Position numbers and translations under genes: made by a program. Below, piece by piece: positions 17,115-25,019 of a DNA stretch of 64,000 nucleotides. Under the pieces are notes generated by a model, which was given only the letters and a program-made list of their open reading frames with translations, was not told the DNA's origin and ran no database searches. The stretch lies in the NCBI RefSeq assembly GCF_019890675.1, contig NZ_JAIOAA010000008.1, positions 186,001 to 250,000 of the forward strand. Reading direction: 5' to 3'. This DNA is from Micromonospora sp. PLK6-60. Lineage in GTDB: Bacteria > Actinomycetota > Actinomycetes > Mycobacteriales > Micromonosporaceae. Position 1 is the stretch's first letter; the number at the start of each line of letters is the position of its first letter.

Positions 17115-17876
17115 TCAGCGGCTCCAGTCCTGCTTGGCCGCCCGGACCAGCTTGTCCTTCAGCTCCCGGGTGTGCCGGCGGCTCACCGGCAGCTCGGTGC
17201 CGTCGATCACCACCACGTAGCCGGAGTTGACCAGCCGCAGCTCCGCGATCAGCTTCAACTGCACCAGGTACGACCGGTGGATCCGGACGAAACCGGCATC
17301 CGCCCAGCGCTCGGCGAGGGTGGCCAGCGAGACCCGGACCAGGTGCGAGCCGTCGGCGGTGTGCAGCCGGGCGTAGTCGCCCTGCGCCTCCACCCAGCGC
17401 ACCGCCGAGCGGGGCAGCATTCGGGTGGTGCCGGCCAGCTCGATCGGGATGGTGGGATCCTCCTCGGCCCGGGCCAGCGCCGCCGGATGCGACGGCACCA
17501 CCCGGGAGCCCGTCACCCGGCGCAGCGACTCGGCCAGCCGCTCGGCGCGTACCGGTTTGCGGACGTAGTCGGTGGCGCCCAGGTCGAACGCGTCGACCGC
17601 CCCGTCGTCGTACGCGGTGACGAAGACGATCGCCGGCGGCCGGGCGAACCGGCGCAGCACCCGGGCCAGCTCCATCCCGTCCAGCCCGGGCATCCGGATG
17701 TCCAGGAAGACCACGTCCACGTCGTCGTCGCGGAGCACCCGCAGCGCCTCGGTGGCGTCCCCGGCGGTGTGCAGCCGGGCCACCCGCGGATCGGCCCGCA
17801 GGTGGTACGCCAGCTCGTCCAGCGCCGGTGGCTCGTCGTCCACCGCCAGCACCCGGAGAAATCCGGAACCGCTCAC
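17115..17876 (-). CDS. LytTR-type response regulator
   Basis: A 253-residue regulator. The receiver is at residues 6-125 (VLAVDDEPPALDELAYHL, phospho-Asp in VVFLDIRMPG near 54, T in FVTAYDD, K in YVRKPV). A LytTR DNA-binding domain lies at about 150-250 (WVEAQGDYARLHTADGSHL, then FVRIHRSYLVQLKLIAELR and VSRRHTRELKDKL). LytTR regulators bind imperfect direct repeats, often upstream of cell-envelope genes. The GTG at 17876 gives a normal N-terminus; GTG 17894 adds six residues. It is 31 bp downstream of its partner kinase gene. Confidence 0.88.
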   Translation of the reverse strand: MSGSGFLRVLAVDDEPPALDELAYHLRADPRVARLHTAGDATEALRVLRDDDVDVVFLDIRMPGLDGMELARVLRRFARPPAIVFVTAYDDGAVDAFDLGATDYVRKPVRAERLAESLRRVTGSRVVPSHPAALARAEEDPTIPIELAGTTRMLPRSAVRWVEAQGDYARLHTADGSHLVRVSLATLAERWADAGFVRIHRSYLVQLKLIAELRLVNSGYVVVIDGTELPVSRRHTRELKDKLVRAAKQDWSR

Positions 17877-17907
17877 TGTGCCGCCCCGGTTCACTCGCTG
17901 CGCTCGC

Positions 17908-19131
17908 TCACGAACCGGCCCGTACGCCGGGGTGGAACTTCGGCACCCGCATGTTCACCTTCGTACCCGAGCCGAGCCCGGTCTCGACGACCAGGCCGAA
18001 CCGGTCCCCGAAGACCGACCGCAGCCGCTCGTCGACGTTGGAGAGGCCGACGTGCTGGCCCGGGTCGTCCGCCGGGTCGCTGCCGGCCCCGGCCAGCTCG
18101 GCGATGCCGGCGGTCAACGTGGTCGGATCCATCCCCACTCCGTCGTCCTCCACCGTTATGTGGCATTCGGCGCCCGCGTCCCGGGCCTCGATGCTCACCA
18201 TGCCGGTGCCCGGCTTGCGGGACAACCCGTGCCGGACCGCGTTCTCGACGAGTGGCTGGAGGCAGAGGAACGGCAGGGTCACCGACAGCACCTCGGGGGC
18301 GATCTGCAACCGCACCTGGAGCCGGTCGCCGAAGCGGGCCCGCTCGATGGTCAGGTAGCGGTCGATCGAGCGCAGCTCCTCGGCCAGCGTGGTGAACTCG
18401 CCGTGCGACCGGAACGAGTACCGGGTGAACTCGGCGAACTCCAGCAGCAGCTCCCGGGCCCGGTCCGGGTCGGTCCGGACGAACGAGCCGATCGCGGTCA
18501 GCGCGTTGTAGATGAAGTGCGGGCTGATCTGGGCGCGCAGCGCGCGGACCTCGGCGCGGGCCAGCCGCTCCCGGGACGAGTCCAGCTCGGCCAGGGCGAG
18601 CTGGTCGCCGGCCCAGTGCGCGGTCTCCAGCGTCGCCTGGACCAGCCCGGGGGCCGGGTGCTCGTCGGCGACGGCCACCAGCGCGCCGACCACCCGGCCC
18701 TCCGCGCTCAGCGGCGCCACCACGGCGCCCCGGACCGGGCAGTCCACCACGTCGCAGTCCAGCTCCGACTCGCGCAGCACCGTCGACCGGCCGGTGCCGA
18801 CCGCCCGCCGGGCCGCCGCGAGCAGTTGGTCGCCGTGGTGCCCGCCGCGTCCGTCGAGGACGAGCAGCGCCTCCCGGTCGGTAAGCGCCATCCCGGGCGC
18901 GCCCACCAGGGCACGAAGATGGCGTACGGCCTTCGCCGCGCCCGCCTCGCTCAGCCCGCCGCGCAGCGGCTCGGCGGCCAGCCCGGCGGTGTGCAGCACC
19001 TCGTACGTGGCCCGCTGGGTGGCGGTGGCGATGCCCCGCCGGGCGCGCAGCCGGAGCACCGCGAACAGCGCCGCGGCCAGCGCGGTGACCAGTGAGACGA
19101 CGCCGAGTACGGCGGAGAGGTTGCCACCCAT
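17908..19131 (-). CDS. LytS-type sensor histidine kinase with GAF domain
   Basis: A 407-residue kinase. There is one N-terminal membrane helix (AVLGVVSLVTALAAALFAVL), then a GAF-like sensory region (about 35-190), then a His_kinase domain whose phospho-accepting histidine is in RAQISPHFIYNAL (about 208). The ATPase part has the N box LQPLVENAVRHGL and the G boxes DDGVGMDP and GLSNVDERL. The missing multi-helix 5TM sensor sets it apart from LytS itself. Four cysteine/histidine residues in ELDCDVVDCPVRG sit in the GAF domain and could bind a ligand or metal. It forms a two-gene operon with the LytTR regulator. Confidence 0.88.
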   Translation of the reverse strand: MGGNLSAVLGVVSLVTALAAALFAVLRLRARRGIATATQRATYEVLHTAGLAAEPLRGGLSEAGAAKAVRHLRALVGAPGMALTDREALLVLDGRGGHHGDQLLAAARRAVGTGRSTVLRESELDCDVVDCPVRGAVVAPLSAEGRVVGALVAVADEHPAPGLVQATLETAHWAGDQLALAELDSSRERLARAEVRALRAQISPHFIYNALTAIGSFVRTDPDRARELLLEFAEFTRYSFRSHGEFTTLAEELRSIDRYLTIERARFGDRLQVRLQIAPEVLSVTLPFLCLQPLVENAVRHGLSRKPGTGMVSIEARDAGAECHITVEDDGVGMDPTTLTAGIAELAGAGSDPADDPGQHVGLSNVDERLRSVFGDRFGLVVETGLGSGTKVNMRVPKFHPGVRAGS

Positions 19132-19165
19132 GCGGCGAATCCTGACCGCTGTCCCCCCGCGTCCG

Positions 19166-20746
19166 CTAGTAGGCGCCCTTGCGGGCCAGCACCACGCCCA
19201 CCGTCCGCCACAGGATGCTCAGGTCGTACGCGAGCGACCAGTTGTCGACGTAGTACAGGTCCAGCCGGACCGCCTCGTCCCAGGACAGGTCGGAGCGGCC
19301 GGAGACCTGCCACAGGCCGGTGATGCCCGGGCGGACCAGCAGCCGGCGCCGGACGTCGCCCAGGAAGTCGCCGTCGTCGGCGGGCAGCGGGCGCGGGCCG
19401 ACCAGGGACATCTCGCCCTTGAGCACGTTGATCAGCTGGGGCAGCTCGTCCAGCGACGAGGCGCGCAGGAACCGGCCCACCGGGAAGACCCGCGGGTCCT
19501 GCTTCATCTTGAACAGCAGGCCGTCGGTCTCGTTCTGGTCGACCAGGCTGGCCAGCCGGTCCTCGGCGTCGCAGTACATGGTCCGGAACTTCCAGACCTG
19601 GAAGGTGCGTCCCTCGTGGCCCACCCGGGGCTGCCGGAAGAAGACCGGCCCGCGGTCGGAGAGCCGGATCGCGACGGCGATCGCCAGGAAGAGCGGGGCG
19701 AGCAGCAGCAGCCCGAGCGCCGCGGCGACCTTGTCCATCAGGTTCTTGGCCAGCAGCGCCGGCCCGGACAGGGTCGGCTCCTCGACGTGCAGCAGCGGCA
19801 GGCCCTCGATGGGGCGGATGTGCACCCGGGGGCCGGCGATGTCGGTGAACTGGGGCGCGACCACCAGGTCGACCCCGGAGCCCTCCAGCTGCCAGGCCAG
19901 TCGGCGCAGCTCACCGGGCTCGGCGCCGGCCGAGCAGACCGCGATGGTGTCCCCGCCGACCTCGCGGACCAGGGCCAGCACGTCCCGGCCGGCGTAGACC
20001 GGGACCGGTGTCTCCAGGCCCCGGGCGGCGGCGTACCCGTCGGTGATGTGGATGGCCACCGGCACCAGGCCGGCGTCCGGGTTGCGGGTGACCGCGGTGT
20101 AGACGTCCAGGCATTCCGGCAGGGTGCCGAAGAGCACCATCCGGTGCCCGGCCTGCCCGGCGCGGCGGCGGATCAGGTGCAGCACGAACCGGGCGACCAG
20201 CCGCTCGAAGAGGATGAGCAGCATCGCCCCGAGCAGCGCGAAGCCGACGGTCCACCGGGAGAGCTGGGTGACGGTGGCGAAGGCCAGGAAGGAGACGCTG
20301 GCCGCGACGGCCACCCCGGCCCGGATCACCCGCTTGAACTCGTCCGGACCCAACCCCAGGTAGCGCCGGTCGTAGGCCCGGTTGCCCCAGAGGATGACCA
20401 GCCAGCCCAGCGGGAGCAGCACGAACGACACGGTGAGGAACCAGGTCGGGTCCTCCTTGACGCCGTAGAAACCCGAGGCCGCCTGGTCGAAGATCTGGAT
20501 GGCCAGGAAGCTGGCCAGGGCCGCCGCGCCGAAGTCGAGCAGCAGCAGCAGCGCGATGTAGGGACGGTGCCAGCGGGACACGCGGCGACGGGCCCGTGCC
20601 CATGCCGACCGGGGTACGCCGTTGTGCGACGGCGGAGTCGGCGGCTGGATCTCGAAGCTGTCGACGTGCCGCACGAGTTTGCTCCGGCCTGTGTTGGTTA
20701 CCGGGCGCTGGAGGCTTGTCGTCACCTCACCCATGTCCTCCCGCAT
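19166..20746 (-). CDS. Polyprenyl glycosylphosphotransferase (exopolysaccharide initiation)
   Basis: A 526-residue membrane enzyme that transfers a sugar-1-phosphate to undecaprenyl phosphate to start exopolysaccharide assembly. The N-terminal half has four to five helices plus a CoA-binding-like Rossmann region (HRMVLFGTLPECLDVYTAV). The C-terminal half is the bacterial sugar transferase domain: helix NLMDKVAAALGLLLLAPLFL, then VFFRQPRVGHEGRTFQVWKF, LDELPQLINVLKGEMSLVGP and RRLLVRPGITGLWQVSGRSD. Start choice is uncertain (ATG 20746, ATG 20734 or GTG 20725); GGGAGGA upstream of 20734 fits the GTG best. It lies 35 bp from the kinase gene start and may be co-transcribed with it. Confidence 0.9.
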   Translation of the reverse strand: MREDMGEVTTSLQRPVTNTGRSKLVRHVDSFEIQPPTPPSHNGVPRSAWARARRRVSRWHRPYIALLLLLDFGAAALASFLAIQIFDQAASGFYGVKEDPTWFLTVSFVLLPLGWLVILWGNRAYDRRYLGLGPDEFKRVIRAGVAVAASVSFLAFATVTQLSRWTVGFALLGAMLLILFERLVARFVLHLIRRRAGQAGHRMVLFGTLPECLDVYTAVTRNPDAGLVPVAIHITDGYAAARGLETPVPVYAGRDVLALVREVGGDTIAVCSAGAEPGELRRLAWQLEGSGVDLVVAPQFTDIAGPRVHIRPIEGLPLLHVEEPTLSGPALLAKNLMDKVAAALGLLLLAPLFLAIAVAIRLSDRGPVFFRQPRVGHEGRTFQVWKFRTMYCDAEDRLASLVDQNETDGLLFKMKQDPRVFPVGRFLRASSLDELPQLINVLKGEMSLVGPRPLPADDGDFLGDVRRRLLVRPGITGLWQVSGRSDLSWDEAVRLDLYYVDNWSLAYDLSILWRTVGVVLARKGAY

Positions 20747-20819
20747 GGCACGCGTCGCTCACTCGGCGTGAGGATGCGCGCCGCCCACCGTTCCAGTCTC
20801 CCACGCTGGCCCCGACCCG

Positions 20820-20844
20820 GGCGCTGTCCGCGGGGGACAGCGCC
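20820..20844. promoter_or_regulatory. 10-bp perfect inverted repeat upstream of the glycosylphosphotransferase
   Basis: GGCGCTGTCC (20820-20829) is repeated inverted as GGACAGCGCC (20835-20844) with a 5-nt loop. It lies about 75 bp upstream of the earliest start codon, in the only 255-bp gap of this region. It may be an operator or a hairpin; there is no T-run after it in either direction. Confidence 0.5.
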
Positions 20845-21001
20845 GGAGCGGTCGTCCTGCCTGAGATCCGGCCGACTTCGTACATTTCGAAGCCGGGGAC
20901 GCGGGCCACTATACCGATGCGCGGGGTACCGGGTAGAGGTGCGAGTGGGAGCTTCGACGCGGCCGGGCCGATTTCGCTCCGTAATCGGCGGGTGGTGTTA
21001 C

Positions 21002-21862
21002 TCACCGTACGAGGCGGGACAACCGACGGTCAGCGAGCGGCTTGCCGCCGGTCTGGCAGGTGGGGCAGTACTGGAGGCTGGAATCGGCGAACGACACCTC
21101 CCGCACCGTGTCGCCACAGACCGGACAGGGCAGGCCCTTCCGGGCGTGCACCTTCAGGCCGGACCGCTTCTCGGCCTTCAGCTCCGCCGCCCGTTGGCCG
21201 GCCGAGCGGGCGACCGCGTCGCCGAGCACCTGCCGGGTCGCCGCGTGCAGGGCGGCGAGCTGGTCGTCGGAGAGCCGGTCGGTGATCGCGAACGGGGACA
21301 GCTTCGCCGCGTGCAGGATCTCGTCGGAGTATGCGTTGCCCACCCCGGACAGCACCGTCTGGTCGGTCAGCACCCCCTTCACCTGGCCCCGCCGGCCACG
21401 GATCCGGTCGGAGAAGGTTGCCAGGTCGGCGGCGAGCGCGTCCGGGCCCAGCTTCGCCACGCCGGGCACCAGCGCCGGGTCGGTCACCAGGTAGGCGGCC
21501 AGCTTCTTCTGGGTGCCGGCCTCGGTGAGGTCGAACCCGGAACCGTCGTCGAGGCGTACCCGCAGGGCGACCGGGCCCTTGCCGGGGCGCAGCGGCGCGG
21601 TGGACGGGAACGCCTCGCGGTAGTGCAGCCAGCCCGCCCGGGCCAGGTGCACCACCAGGTGCAGCCCGCCGTCGAAGATCACGTCGAGGAACTTGCCGTG
21701 CCGGCCGGCGCCCACCACGGCCCGGCCCGACACGGCGGTCGGCGCCGGGTCGTACGTCTTCAGGGCGCTGATCGTGGCGATCTCCATCCGGTCGACCCGC
21801 CGCCCCACGGCGCGCTGGCGCAGGTAACCCGCCAGCGCTTCCACCTCCGGTAGCTCAGGCAC
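21002..21862 (-). CDS. Fpg/Nei-family DNA glycosylase
   Basis: A 286-residue base-excision repair enzyme. The mature N-terminus PELPEVE provides the catalytic proline and Glu3. H2TH-type residues are in TVLSGVGNAYSDEILHAAKL. The C-terminal zinc finger has CPVC near residue 245 and CPTC near 268, with the C-x2-C-x(16-20)-C-x2-C spacing. The spacer GLKVHARKGLPC is standard. Whether it prefers 8-oxoguanine or oxidised pyrimidines cannot be told. It is divergent from the GT4 gene, with 24 bp between the start codons, so their promoters overlap. Confidence 0.93.
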   Translation of the reverse strand: MPELPEVEALAGYLRQRAVGRRVDRMEIATISALKTYDPAPTAVSGRAVVGAGRHGKFLDVIFDGGLHLVVHLARAGWLHYREAFPSTAPLRPGKGPVALRVRLDDGSGFDLTEAGTQKKLAAYLVTDPALVPGVAKLGPDALAADLATFSDRIRGRRGQVKGVLTDQTVLSGVGNAYSDEILHAAKLSPFAITDRLSDDQLAALHAATRQVLGDAVARSAGQRAAELKAEKRSGLKVHARKGLPCPVCGDTVREVSFADSSLQYCPTCQTGGKPLADRRLSRLVR

Positions 21863-21872
21863 GGTTCAACGG

Positions 21873-21878
21873 TAGCCT
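21873..21878 (+). promoter_or_regulatory. -10 element 8 bp before the GT4 start
   Basis: TAGCCT ends 8 bp before the GTG at 21887 with no Shine-Dalgarno in between, consistent with leaderless transcription. It overlaps the 5' end of the divergent glycosylase promoter. Confidence 0.45.
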
Positions 21879-21886
21879 TCTTTCCC

Positions 21887-23176
21887 GTGAGAGTGGTGGT
21901 GGCGCACAACCGGTACCGCGAGGCTCAGCCGTCCGGCGAGAACACGATCGTCGACGCGGAGATCGCCCAGCTCACCGCGGCCGGGGTCGAGGTGCTGCCG
22001 TTCCTGCGCAGCTCCGACGAGATCCCGTCGATGTCGAAGCCGGCGAAGGCGCTGCTGCCGATCTCGCCGATCTGGGCGCCGAAGGCGCAGCAGGACCTGG
22101 GCCGGCTGCTGGCCGAGCACAAGCCGGACGTGCTGCACCTGCACAACCCGTACCCGCTGCTCTCGCCCTGGGTGGTGCGGACCGCGCACCGGCACGGCGT
22201 GCCGGTGGTGCAGACCGTGCACAACTACCGGCAGGTCTGCTCCTCGGGGCTGTACTTCCGGGACGGGGTGATCTGCCAGGACTGCCGGGGCCGGGCGCTC
22301 GGTGTGCCGGCGATCGTGCACCGCTGTTACCGGGGGTCGCGGGCGCAGAGCGCGCTGATGGCGACCACCCTGGCCGTGCACCGGCCCACCTGGAAGTCGG
22401 TCGACCGGTTCATCGCGCTGACCAGCGCCGTCGCCGATCACCTGCGCGACTACGGCATTCCGGACGAGCGGATCGTGGTCAAGCCCAACGGCATCCCCGA
22501 CCCGGGGACCCCGACGCCGCTCGGCGACGGGTTCCTCTACATGGCCCGGCTGACCCCGGAGAAGGGCCTCGACCTGCTGTTGGAGGCGTGGCGGCGGCAT
22601 CCGGTGGGTGCGCTCGGTCCGCTGCGGGTGGCCGGTGACGGCGAGCTGCGCCCGCTGGTCGAGGCGGCCGCCGCCGAGCGGCCCGACGTGATCTATCTGG
22701 GTCAGCTGGACCGGGCCGGGGTACGCGCCGCGATCGAGGCGAGTGCGGTGGTGCTGGCCACCTCCACCTGGCACGACGTGCTGCCGACGGTGATCCTGGA
22801 GGCACTGGCCAGCGGCCGGCCGGTGCTCGGGACGGCGCTGGGCGGCATCCCGTACCTGGTCGGCGCGGACGCCCCGCACGAGCCCGCCGGCACCGGTCCG
22901 GCCGTCGCCGCCTCGGCCGTCGCCGGCCAGGTCCCGCCGCCAGCCGGTCGGTCGGCGGTGCCGGCCGGTCTGGTCACCGGTGCGGCCGGCTGGGTGGTCC
23001 CGCCCGATCCGGCGGCGCTGGCCGCCGCGCTGCCCGCCGCCCGGACCGGCGCGTCCGCACTGGCCGGCTCGGCCCGCACCCGCTACGAGAGCAGCTTCCA
23101 CCCCGACGTGCTGACCAAGCGCCTCATCGACATCTACGCCGACGTGGCGCGCACCCGGCCGGCACTCGACCGCTGA
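21887..23176 (+). CDS. GT4-family glycosyltransferase
   Basis: A 429-residue GT-B retaining glycosyltransferase. The N-terminal acceptor-binding Rossmann half opens with MRVVVAHNRYREAQPSGEN. The family 4 half has FLYMARLTPEKGLDLLLEAW (about 206-225), then the E-x7-E type motif in VVLATSTWHDVLPTVILEAL and SGRPVLGTALGG. A cluster of four Cys (VCSSGLYF, ICQDC and HRCY, about 120-147) may bind a metal; this is common in one actinobacterial sub-branch. A Pro/Ala-rich insert lies at about 328-360. Sugar and acceptor are unknown; proximity to the glycosylphosphotransferase suggests surface polysaccharide synthesis. Confidence 0.88.
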   Translation: MRVVVAHNRYREAQPSGENTIVDAEIAQLTAAGVEVLPFLRSSDEIPSMSKPAKALLPISPIWAPKAQQDLGRLLAEHKPDVLHLHNPYPLLSPWVVRTAHRHGVPVVQTVHNYRQVCSSGLYFRDGVICQDCRGRALGVPAIVHRCYRGSRAQSALMATTLAVHRPTWKSVDRFIALTSAVADHLRDYGIPDERIVVKPNGIPDPGTPTPLGDGFLYMARLTPEKGLDLLLEAWRRHPVGALGPLRVAGDGELRPLVEAAAAERPDVIYLGQLDRAGVRAAIEASAVVLATSTWHDVLPTVILEALASGRPVLGTALGGIPYLVGADAPHEPAGTGPAVAASAVAGQVPPPAGRSAVPAGLVTGAAGWVVPPDPAALAAALPAARTGASALAGSARTRYESSFHPDVLTKRLIDIYADVARTRPALDR

Positions 23177-23347
23177 GTAGCCCGGTGGAATTCCCTCACT
23201 CCGGGTAATGGGGCTCGTGACTGGTCCAGCGTCTCTCACGGGGAGCGAGTAGGCGGGCTCGGTTGGTGCCGAGCCGGCCCGGAGGTCAGCCCTCTTGATC
23301 GGGGGCGTCGCGGACCGCCGTGACGCCTCGGCCAGACCGCTGCTGTT

Positions 23348-23420
23348 GCCTTTGCTCTGCTTAAGTCCACGCAACACTTACTGGGCGTTGTTGTTGCGCC
23401 CGCTCAAGCAGAGCAAAGGC
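23348..23420. repeat. 15-bp perfect inverted repeat with 43-nt loop
   Basis: GCCTTTGCTCTGCTT (23348-23362) is repeated inverted as AAGCAGAGCAAAGGC (23406-23420). The loop contains a smaller interrupted repeat (CGCAACAC and TTGTTGCG). It lies between the GT4 gene and the toxin-antitoxin pair, about 170 bp after the GT4 stop, and could be a terminator-like hairpin or a small mobile-element end. Confidence 0.7.
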
Positions 23421-23521
23421 GAGTGGGGAGGGTCGGTCTGCGGAGAAGCGCGACTGCAGTGGGTGGCCGGGGAGGGCGAGGTGCGACCCGCCTTCCAGCG
23501 GTGCCTGCCCGCGAAGTCTCG

Positions 23522-23553
23522 TTGTGGGTACAATGATGGCGTTGTTGGCACAA
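23522..23553 (+). promoter_or_regulatory. Tandem TTGT-N4-ACAA operators on the toxin-antitoxin promoter
   Basis: Two copies of the dyad TTGT-N4-ACAA (23522-23533 and 23542-23553) lie exactly 20 bp, two helical turns, apart. The first covers a consensus-like -10 (TACAAT, 23529-23534). The antitoxin GTG follows at 23565. This is the layout expected for cooperative autorepression by an antitoxin or toxin-antitoxin complex. Confidence 0.65.
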
Positions 23554-23564
23554 GGGGGCGTGGT

Positions 23565-23849
23565 GTGAGCACCGTTTCCGTGCGCGAGTTCTCCTACAAC
23601 CCCAGCGCCATGTTCGCGCGGGTGGAGCAGGGCGAGACGATCGAGGTGACGCGGCACGGCAGCGTGATCGCCGTGCTGCTGCCAGGCTCGGGGACGCTCG
23701 GCAGATACGCGTCCCTGGTGGCCAAAGGGGTGATCCGCCTCAAGTCGACCACCACGAGCGACATCGACCGGCTCCCCCGTTACGACGTGCCCTCGGATGT
23801 GTCGCCCCTCGACCTGTTGCTGGCCGACCGCGAGGACGATGAGCGGTGA
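23565..23849 (+). CDS. vapB: Phd/YefM-type antitoxin
   Basis: A 94-residue antitoxin. The N-terminal Phd/YefM fold is clear: VSVREFSYNPSAMFARVEQG, then ETIEVTRHGSVIAVLLPG. The C-terminal part (SDIDRLPRYDVPSDVSPLDL) is acidic and probably wraps the toxin. I take the GTG at 23565 because the protein then starts at the family's usual position; longer frames upstream are not family-like. It overlaps the toxin start by 4 bp (GTGA), the normal arrangement. A tandem dyad lies directly upstream. Confidence 0.88.
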   Translation: MSTVSVREFSYNPSAMFARVEQGETIEVTRHGSVIAVLLPGSGTLGRYASLVAKGVIRLKSTTTSDIDRLPRYDVPSDVSPLDLLLADREDDER

Positions 23850-24238
23850 TCTACCTCGACTCATCCGCGTTGATCACGCTGCTCGCCGGCCGCACCTACG
23901 CCACAGAGTTGCAGGAATTCCTGGCAAGCCGGGCAGGCATGCCGATGGCGACCAGTTCTGTTGGCTTCGTCGAGACGGTACGCACCCTCGACCGGATCGG
24001 CGACTATCCGGACGCCATGCAGATGTTGACGCGAAACTTCACCGAGATCCTCTTGACCGAGGAGGTCCGGGATTCCGCGGCAGCCCTCCCCAGCGGGATC
24101 CGGACGTTGGACGCGCTGCACGTGGCGAGTGCCCAGGCTCTCGGTGATGCGCTGGACGTGCTGGTCACGTATGACAAGCGGATGTTTGACATCGCAGCCT
24201 CGGTGGGCTTGCCGGTCGCGGCTCCCGGCACCGACTGA
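23846..24238 (+). CDS. vapC: PIN-domain ribonuclease toxin (VapC type)
   Basis: A 130-residue PIN-domain protein. Acidic active-site residues are visible as D5 in MIYLDSSAL, E43 in GFVETVRTL, D about 89 in IRTLDALHVASA, and D about 109 in VTYDKRM. VapC toxins cleave tRNA or rRNA in a Mg-dependent way. The length is normal and all four acidic positions are kept, so it should be active. It is translationally coupled to the antitoxin and followed by a GGGGCCCC repeat. Confidence 0.9.
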   Translation: MIYLDSSALITLLAGRTYATELQEFLASRAGMPMATSSVGFVETVRTLDRIGDYPDAMQMLTRNFTEILLTEEVRDSAAALPSGIRTLDALHVASAQALGDALDVLVTYDKRMFDIAASVGLPVAAPGTD

Positions 24239-24249
24239 GCGCCAGTCGC

Positions 24250-24303
24250 GTTAATGCGGGGCCCTTCCTAGACACGAGGCGTTAACCGGGGGCCCCTCCT
24301 TAC
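24250..24303. repeat. GGGGCCCC/GTTAAC repeat, copy 2
   Basis: Two same-direction half-sites, starting GTTAATGCGGGGCCCTTCCT and GTTAACCGGGGGCCCCTCCT, sit between the convergent toxin gene and the CDP-alcohol transferase gene. Read on the minus strand, the TAA stop of the transferase (24300-24302) is the first three bases of the repeat (TAAGGAGGGG). Confidence 0.8.
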
Positions 24304-25019
24304 AGGGAGGCGCGGGCGGAGAAGGCGATGCTGGCGAGCAGGAAGCCGCCGTTGACGATGGTGAACGCGACCAGCACCCAGAGGGTGAGCGCGGGGGCGA
24401 ACAGCAGCACCAGGGCGGCCACGAAGATCACCGCGCCGTAGTCGCGGACCAGCTTGACCAGCCGGACCGGCAGGCTGGTCGAGGTGACCATGCTGGCCGC
24501 GTTCGGGCCGGCCTGCATCACCGAGGTCACCAGGTTGACCATCCAGGTGCCGGCGAAGGTGGCCACCAGCCAGCTCGGCGTGTCGGGGTGCTGCGCCACG
24601 GCGGTCGCCGACAGGGCCGCCACCAGGGCGATCTGGGCGGCCACGTCGCAGAGCACGTCGACCCGGGCGCCGGCCGCGCTGCCCGTGCCGGTGACCCGGG
24701 CGAGCTGCCCGTCGGCGCAGTCCAGCGCGTACGCGACCTGCCAGCCGACCAGCGCGAGCAGCCCCACCACCCAGGCCGGTACGTCGCCCGCGGCCACCCG
24801 GCCGGCGAGCGCCACCACGGTCACCGAGGTGGCCAGGCCGAGCAGCAGGTTGGCGATGGTCAGCGCGGTCGGCCGCAGCCCGAGGCGCTGGGCGACAAGC
24901 GCGAAGACCGCGCCCAGCCACTGGCTGACCGACTCGCTGAACAGGCCGCCGCCCCGGTTCACCCGGTAGAAGTCGGCGACGGTGGGCCGGGCCTCAGCCA
25001 CGGTGGTCGCGGATTGCAC
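24300..25019 (-). CDS. CDP-alcohol phosphatidyltransferase family enzyme
   Basis: A 239-residue polytopic membrane enzyme that moves a phospho-group from a CDP-alcohol to an alcohol acceptor. The signature D-G-x2-A-R-x8-G-x3-D-x3-D is complete in CADGQLARVTGTGSAAGARV followed by DVLCD. About six helices flank it. The GTG at 25019 was chosen because family similarity starts soon after it (TVADFYRVNRGGG); it overlaps the upstream dehydrogenase gene by 26 bp. It is the last of a three-gene operon whose other members could make the CDP-activated polyol. Confidence 0.87.
   Translation of the reverse strand: MQSATTVAEARPTVADFYRVNRGGGLFSESVSQWLGAVFALVAQRLGLRPTALTIANLLLGLATSVTVVALAGRVAAGDVPAWVVGLLALVGWQVAYALDCADGQLARVTGTGSAAGARVDVLCDVAAQIALVAALSATAVAQHPDTPSWLVATFAGTWMVNLVTSVMQAGPNAASMVTSTSLPVRLVKLVRDYGAVIFVAALVLLFAPALTLWVLVAFTIVNGGFLLASIAFSARASL

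Larger units (their letters stand above)
23177..23564. other. 388-bp gap before the toxin-antitoxin pair
   Basis: I see no gene here. It holds the inverted repeat at 23348-23420 and, at its right end, the operator/promoter of the toxin-antitoxin pair. An open frame from 23295 runs into the antitoxin but its first 90 codons have no family features. Confidence 0.6.
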
